NCBI GenBank assembly: GCA_035771175.1
Contig: CM069593.1
Coordinates: 15,122,408 to 15,186,407, forward strand
Source: Paratinospora sagittata
Lineage: Eukaryota; Streptophyta; Magnoliopsida; Ranunculales; Menispermaceae
Direction: 5' to 3'
DNA: 64,000 nt
Positions 62,538 through 64,000 of the stretch are shown piece by piece. Each line of letters begins with the position of its first letter. The stretch's first letter is position 1. The notes beneath the pieces are model-generated. The model did no database searches, had not been told where the DNA came from, and saw only the letters and a program-made list of their open reading frames with translations. A program made the position numbers and the translations under genes.

Positions 62538-62805
62538 AGTTAGTATTTGAAGCAAACCCTAATTTGTATTAGTGTTTGAGTTGAACCAAACCTCTCATTA
62601 TTATAAATACCCTATTACTGTATTTTGAGGGTATGAGAGTGTTGAAGCATATTTTGTACTCTCCTTTGGAATTTCCCAATTAGTGATTCTCATCTCCCGT
62701 GGAGTAGGCGGAGTTTCGCCGAACCACGTAAATCTTTGTGTTCTTGTTTCCATTATTTACTTTTGCATTCGATTGATTTGATATTCGATTCCGCTGCGCA
62801 CAACA
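62485..62805 (+). repeat. 5' LTR of the copia element
   Basis: A 321-base LTR from TGTTGATTATTTGG to GCGCACAACA. It contains TATAAATA (about 62602), likely the element's own promoter, and the stop codon used by the BAHD fusion at 62535. Confidence 0.88.
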
Positions 62806-62808
62806 AAT

Positions 62809-62820
62809 TGGTATCAGAGC
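62809..62820 (+). other. Primer-binding site (initiator Met-tRNA)
   Basis: TGGTATCAGAGC, the classic Ty1/copia primer-binding site complementary to the 3' end of initiator methionine tRNA, three bases inside the LTR end. Confidence 0.93.
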
Positions 62821-63225
62821 TTTGGGTTCTGAAATTGGATTCGAAGAACGATTTGAAGAAGAATAACGTTCTTGACGACGGGTTGTATCGCCGTGGTAAG
62901 AAACAAAAGATCACGTTTAACTTTTGTTTTTCGTTTTAACGTTATTACTGTTTTGGGCGTTGAAATTGAAAAAAAATAAATAAATAAATAAAAAATATTT
63001 TTTTTTATTTTTTATTTTTTTGGTCTTTTTGCATAAAAGACAATTTTTTTTTTGTGGCCGAACGTGGAGTTTTTTGAAATAAAAATTTTCACTTTAGTTG
63101 TGATTATTTTATCACAAAAAAAAAAAAAAAAAGTGATTGGTTTCTTGATCTTCAAATTGGACCGTGAGCAATTTTGGCGTGTTTGTTTTTGCTCAACGTG
63201 AATCTGGTTCATTGAAAAATTGAAG

Positions 63226-64000
63226 ATGGGAAGTTCTTCGAAAGTCTCGAATGCGAAATTTGAAGTTGAGAAATTTAATGGCAAGAACAATTTTGGAATG
63301 TGGCAATGTGAAGTTCTTGATGTCTTAGCCCAACAAGATTTAGACGTTGCTTTGGAAGAAAAACCTGTTGATATGGATGAGAAAACTTGGAAGAAAATTA
63401 ATCGTCAAGCTTGTGGTACCATAAGATTATGTTTGGCGAAGGAACAGAAGTATTCTGTTATGAAAGTAACTGAGCCTAAGGAACTTTGGCAGAAATTGGA
63501 AGATAAGTACATGACCAAGTGCATTGAAAATCGAATTTATTTGAAGAAAAAGCTCTACAGGTTCGACTACAAACCAGGTAATTCCATGACTGAACATTTG
63601 GAAGAATTTAATCAATTACTTGCTGATTTATTAAATTTGGATGTTACTATTTCTGATGAGGATAAGGGTGTTCTTTTACTGAATTCATTACCCGATGAAT
63701 ATGAACATTTTTCTACTACTTTATTGCATGGAAAGAAAGCAATTAATTATGATGAAGTATCCTTTGCTTTGATTAACCACATGTATCGTAAGAAGGATAA
63801 ACATGACAGCAAGGAGACTTCGTCAGCTTTGGTAATAAGGGGTAGATCTGAACAGAAGCAAGGAAAGAAAGATAGAAAATTTCGATCTAAGTCGAGAGGG
63901 AAATCATCAGAAAGAAGAATTCCTGCAAAGAATGAATGTGGATATTGCTACGGGACGGGGCATTGGAAGAAAGACTGTCCGAAATTGCAGAATAAAAATC
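63226..64000 (+). CDS. copia gag (start of polyprotein), incomplete at window edge
   Basis: An open frame from ATG at 63226 without a stop to 64000 (258 codons seen). It shows the copia gag pattern: FEVEKFNGKNNFGMWQ near the start, LWQKLEDKYM, YRFDYKPGNSMTEHLEEFNQ, LLLNSLPDEYEHF, a basic stretch, and a CCHC zinc knuckle CGYCYGTGHWKKDC (CX2CX4HX4C) at about 63937-63978. Protease, integrase and reverse transcriptase would follow outside the window. Confidence 0.92.
   Translation, partial: MGSSSKVSNAKFEVEKFNGKNNFGMWQCEVLDVLAQQDLDVALEEKPVDMDEKTWKKINRQACGTIRLCLAKEQKYSVMKVTEPKELWQKLEDKYMTKCIENRIYLKKKLYRFDYKPGNSMTEHLEEFNQLLADLLNLDVTISDEDKGVLLLNSLPDEYEHFSTTLLHGKKAINYDEVSFALINHMYRKKDKHDSKETSSALVIRGRSEQKQGKKDRKFRSKSRGKSSERRIPAKNECGYCYGTGHWKKDCPKLQNKN

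Larger units (their letters stand above)
62485..64000 (+). mobile_element. Ty1/copia LTR retrotransposon, 5' part, runs off window
   Basis: Starts with an LTR (TG...CA), followed three bases later by a methionine-initiator tRNA primer-binding site and then a gag frame open to the window edge. It is inserted in the last codons of BAHD gene 2. The target-site duplication is expected to be CATGC (62480-62484), with its second copy right of the window. No frame damage is seen in the part present, so it may be recent. Confidence 0.93.

Noticed and set aside
62809..62820. tRNA-like sequence
   Set aside because: It is the primer-binding site of the copia element, not a tRNA gene.

Overview
The window is nuclear DNA of a flowering plant, almost certainly a eudicot. 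The genes are split by AT-rich GT-AG introns, transposon remnants of typical plant families are abundant, and every recognisable gene belongs to a plant family. One of them is a THIC gene with a TPP riboswitch in its 3' UTR. The species cannot be named from the sequence.

Layout. 1-5.8 kb: a LINE on the minus strand split by a second LINE of the same family on the plus strand. 6.7-13.1 kb (+): the last twelve coding exons of a chloroplast FtsH-type protease (FTSH7/FTSH9 group); its N-terminal exons are not in the window. 14.6-21.6 kb (+): THIC (HMP-P synthase of thiamine biosynthesis) with promoter, a probable long 5'-UTR intron carrying a hAT-type MITE, four coding exons, and a 3' UTR with an intron, a candidate regulated splice site, a poly(A) signal and a TPP aptamer. 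24.5-26.2 kb (-): plastid ribosomal protein L4 with a small second exon for the acidic tail. 26.5-31.4 kb: a Ty3/gypsy-derived LTR element on the minus strand, with gag and protease remnants but no pol. 32.0-38.5 kb (-): the peroxisomal NAD carrier PXN, eleven exons, whose introns hold two hAT-like MITEs and a long foldback. 40.5-43.2 kb (+): a small intact C2-like gene followed by a broken C2 gene. 43.7-44.3 kb (-): a gutted DPH1 (diphthamide synthesis) pseudogene. 45-49 kb: LINE debris and AT-rich intergenic DNA. 49.9-51.4 and 61.1-62.5 kb (+): two tandem, intronless BAHD acyltransferase genes with matching promoters, separated by AT-rich DNA and another LINE fragment. 62.5-64 kb (+): the left end of a Ty1/copia retrotransposon inserted in the last codons of the second BAHD gene; it runs off the window.

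The genes do not form a pathway cluster. Three encode organelle proteins (FtsH and L4 in plastids, PXN in peroxisomes) and THIC acts in plastids, but this looks like ordinary gene order. The only functional cluster is the BAHD pair, plus the neighbouring C2 gene and its broken relative. I found no previously undescribed system. The most rewarding signals are the THIC riboswitch with its splice-site and poly(A) layout, the copia insertion that gives a BAHD protein a new C-terminus, the three-times-deleted DPH1 copy, and several MITEs with target-site duplications inside introns. Splice coordinates were worked out by eye from reading frame, GT-AG rules and remembered family sequence; no search was run.
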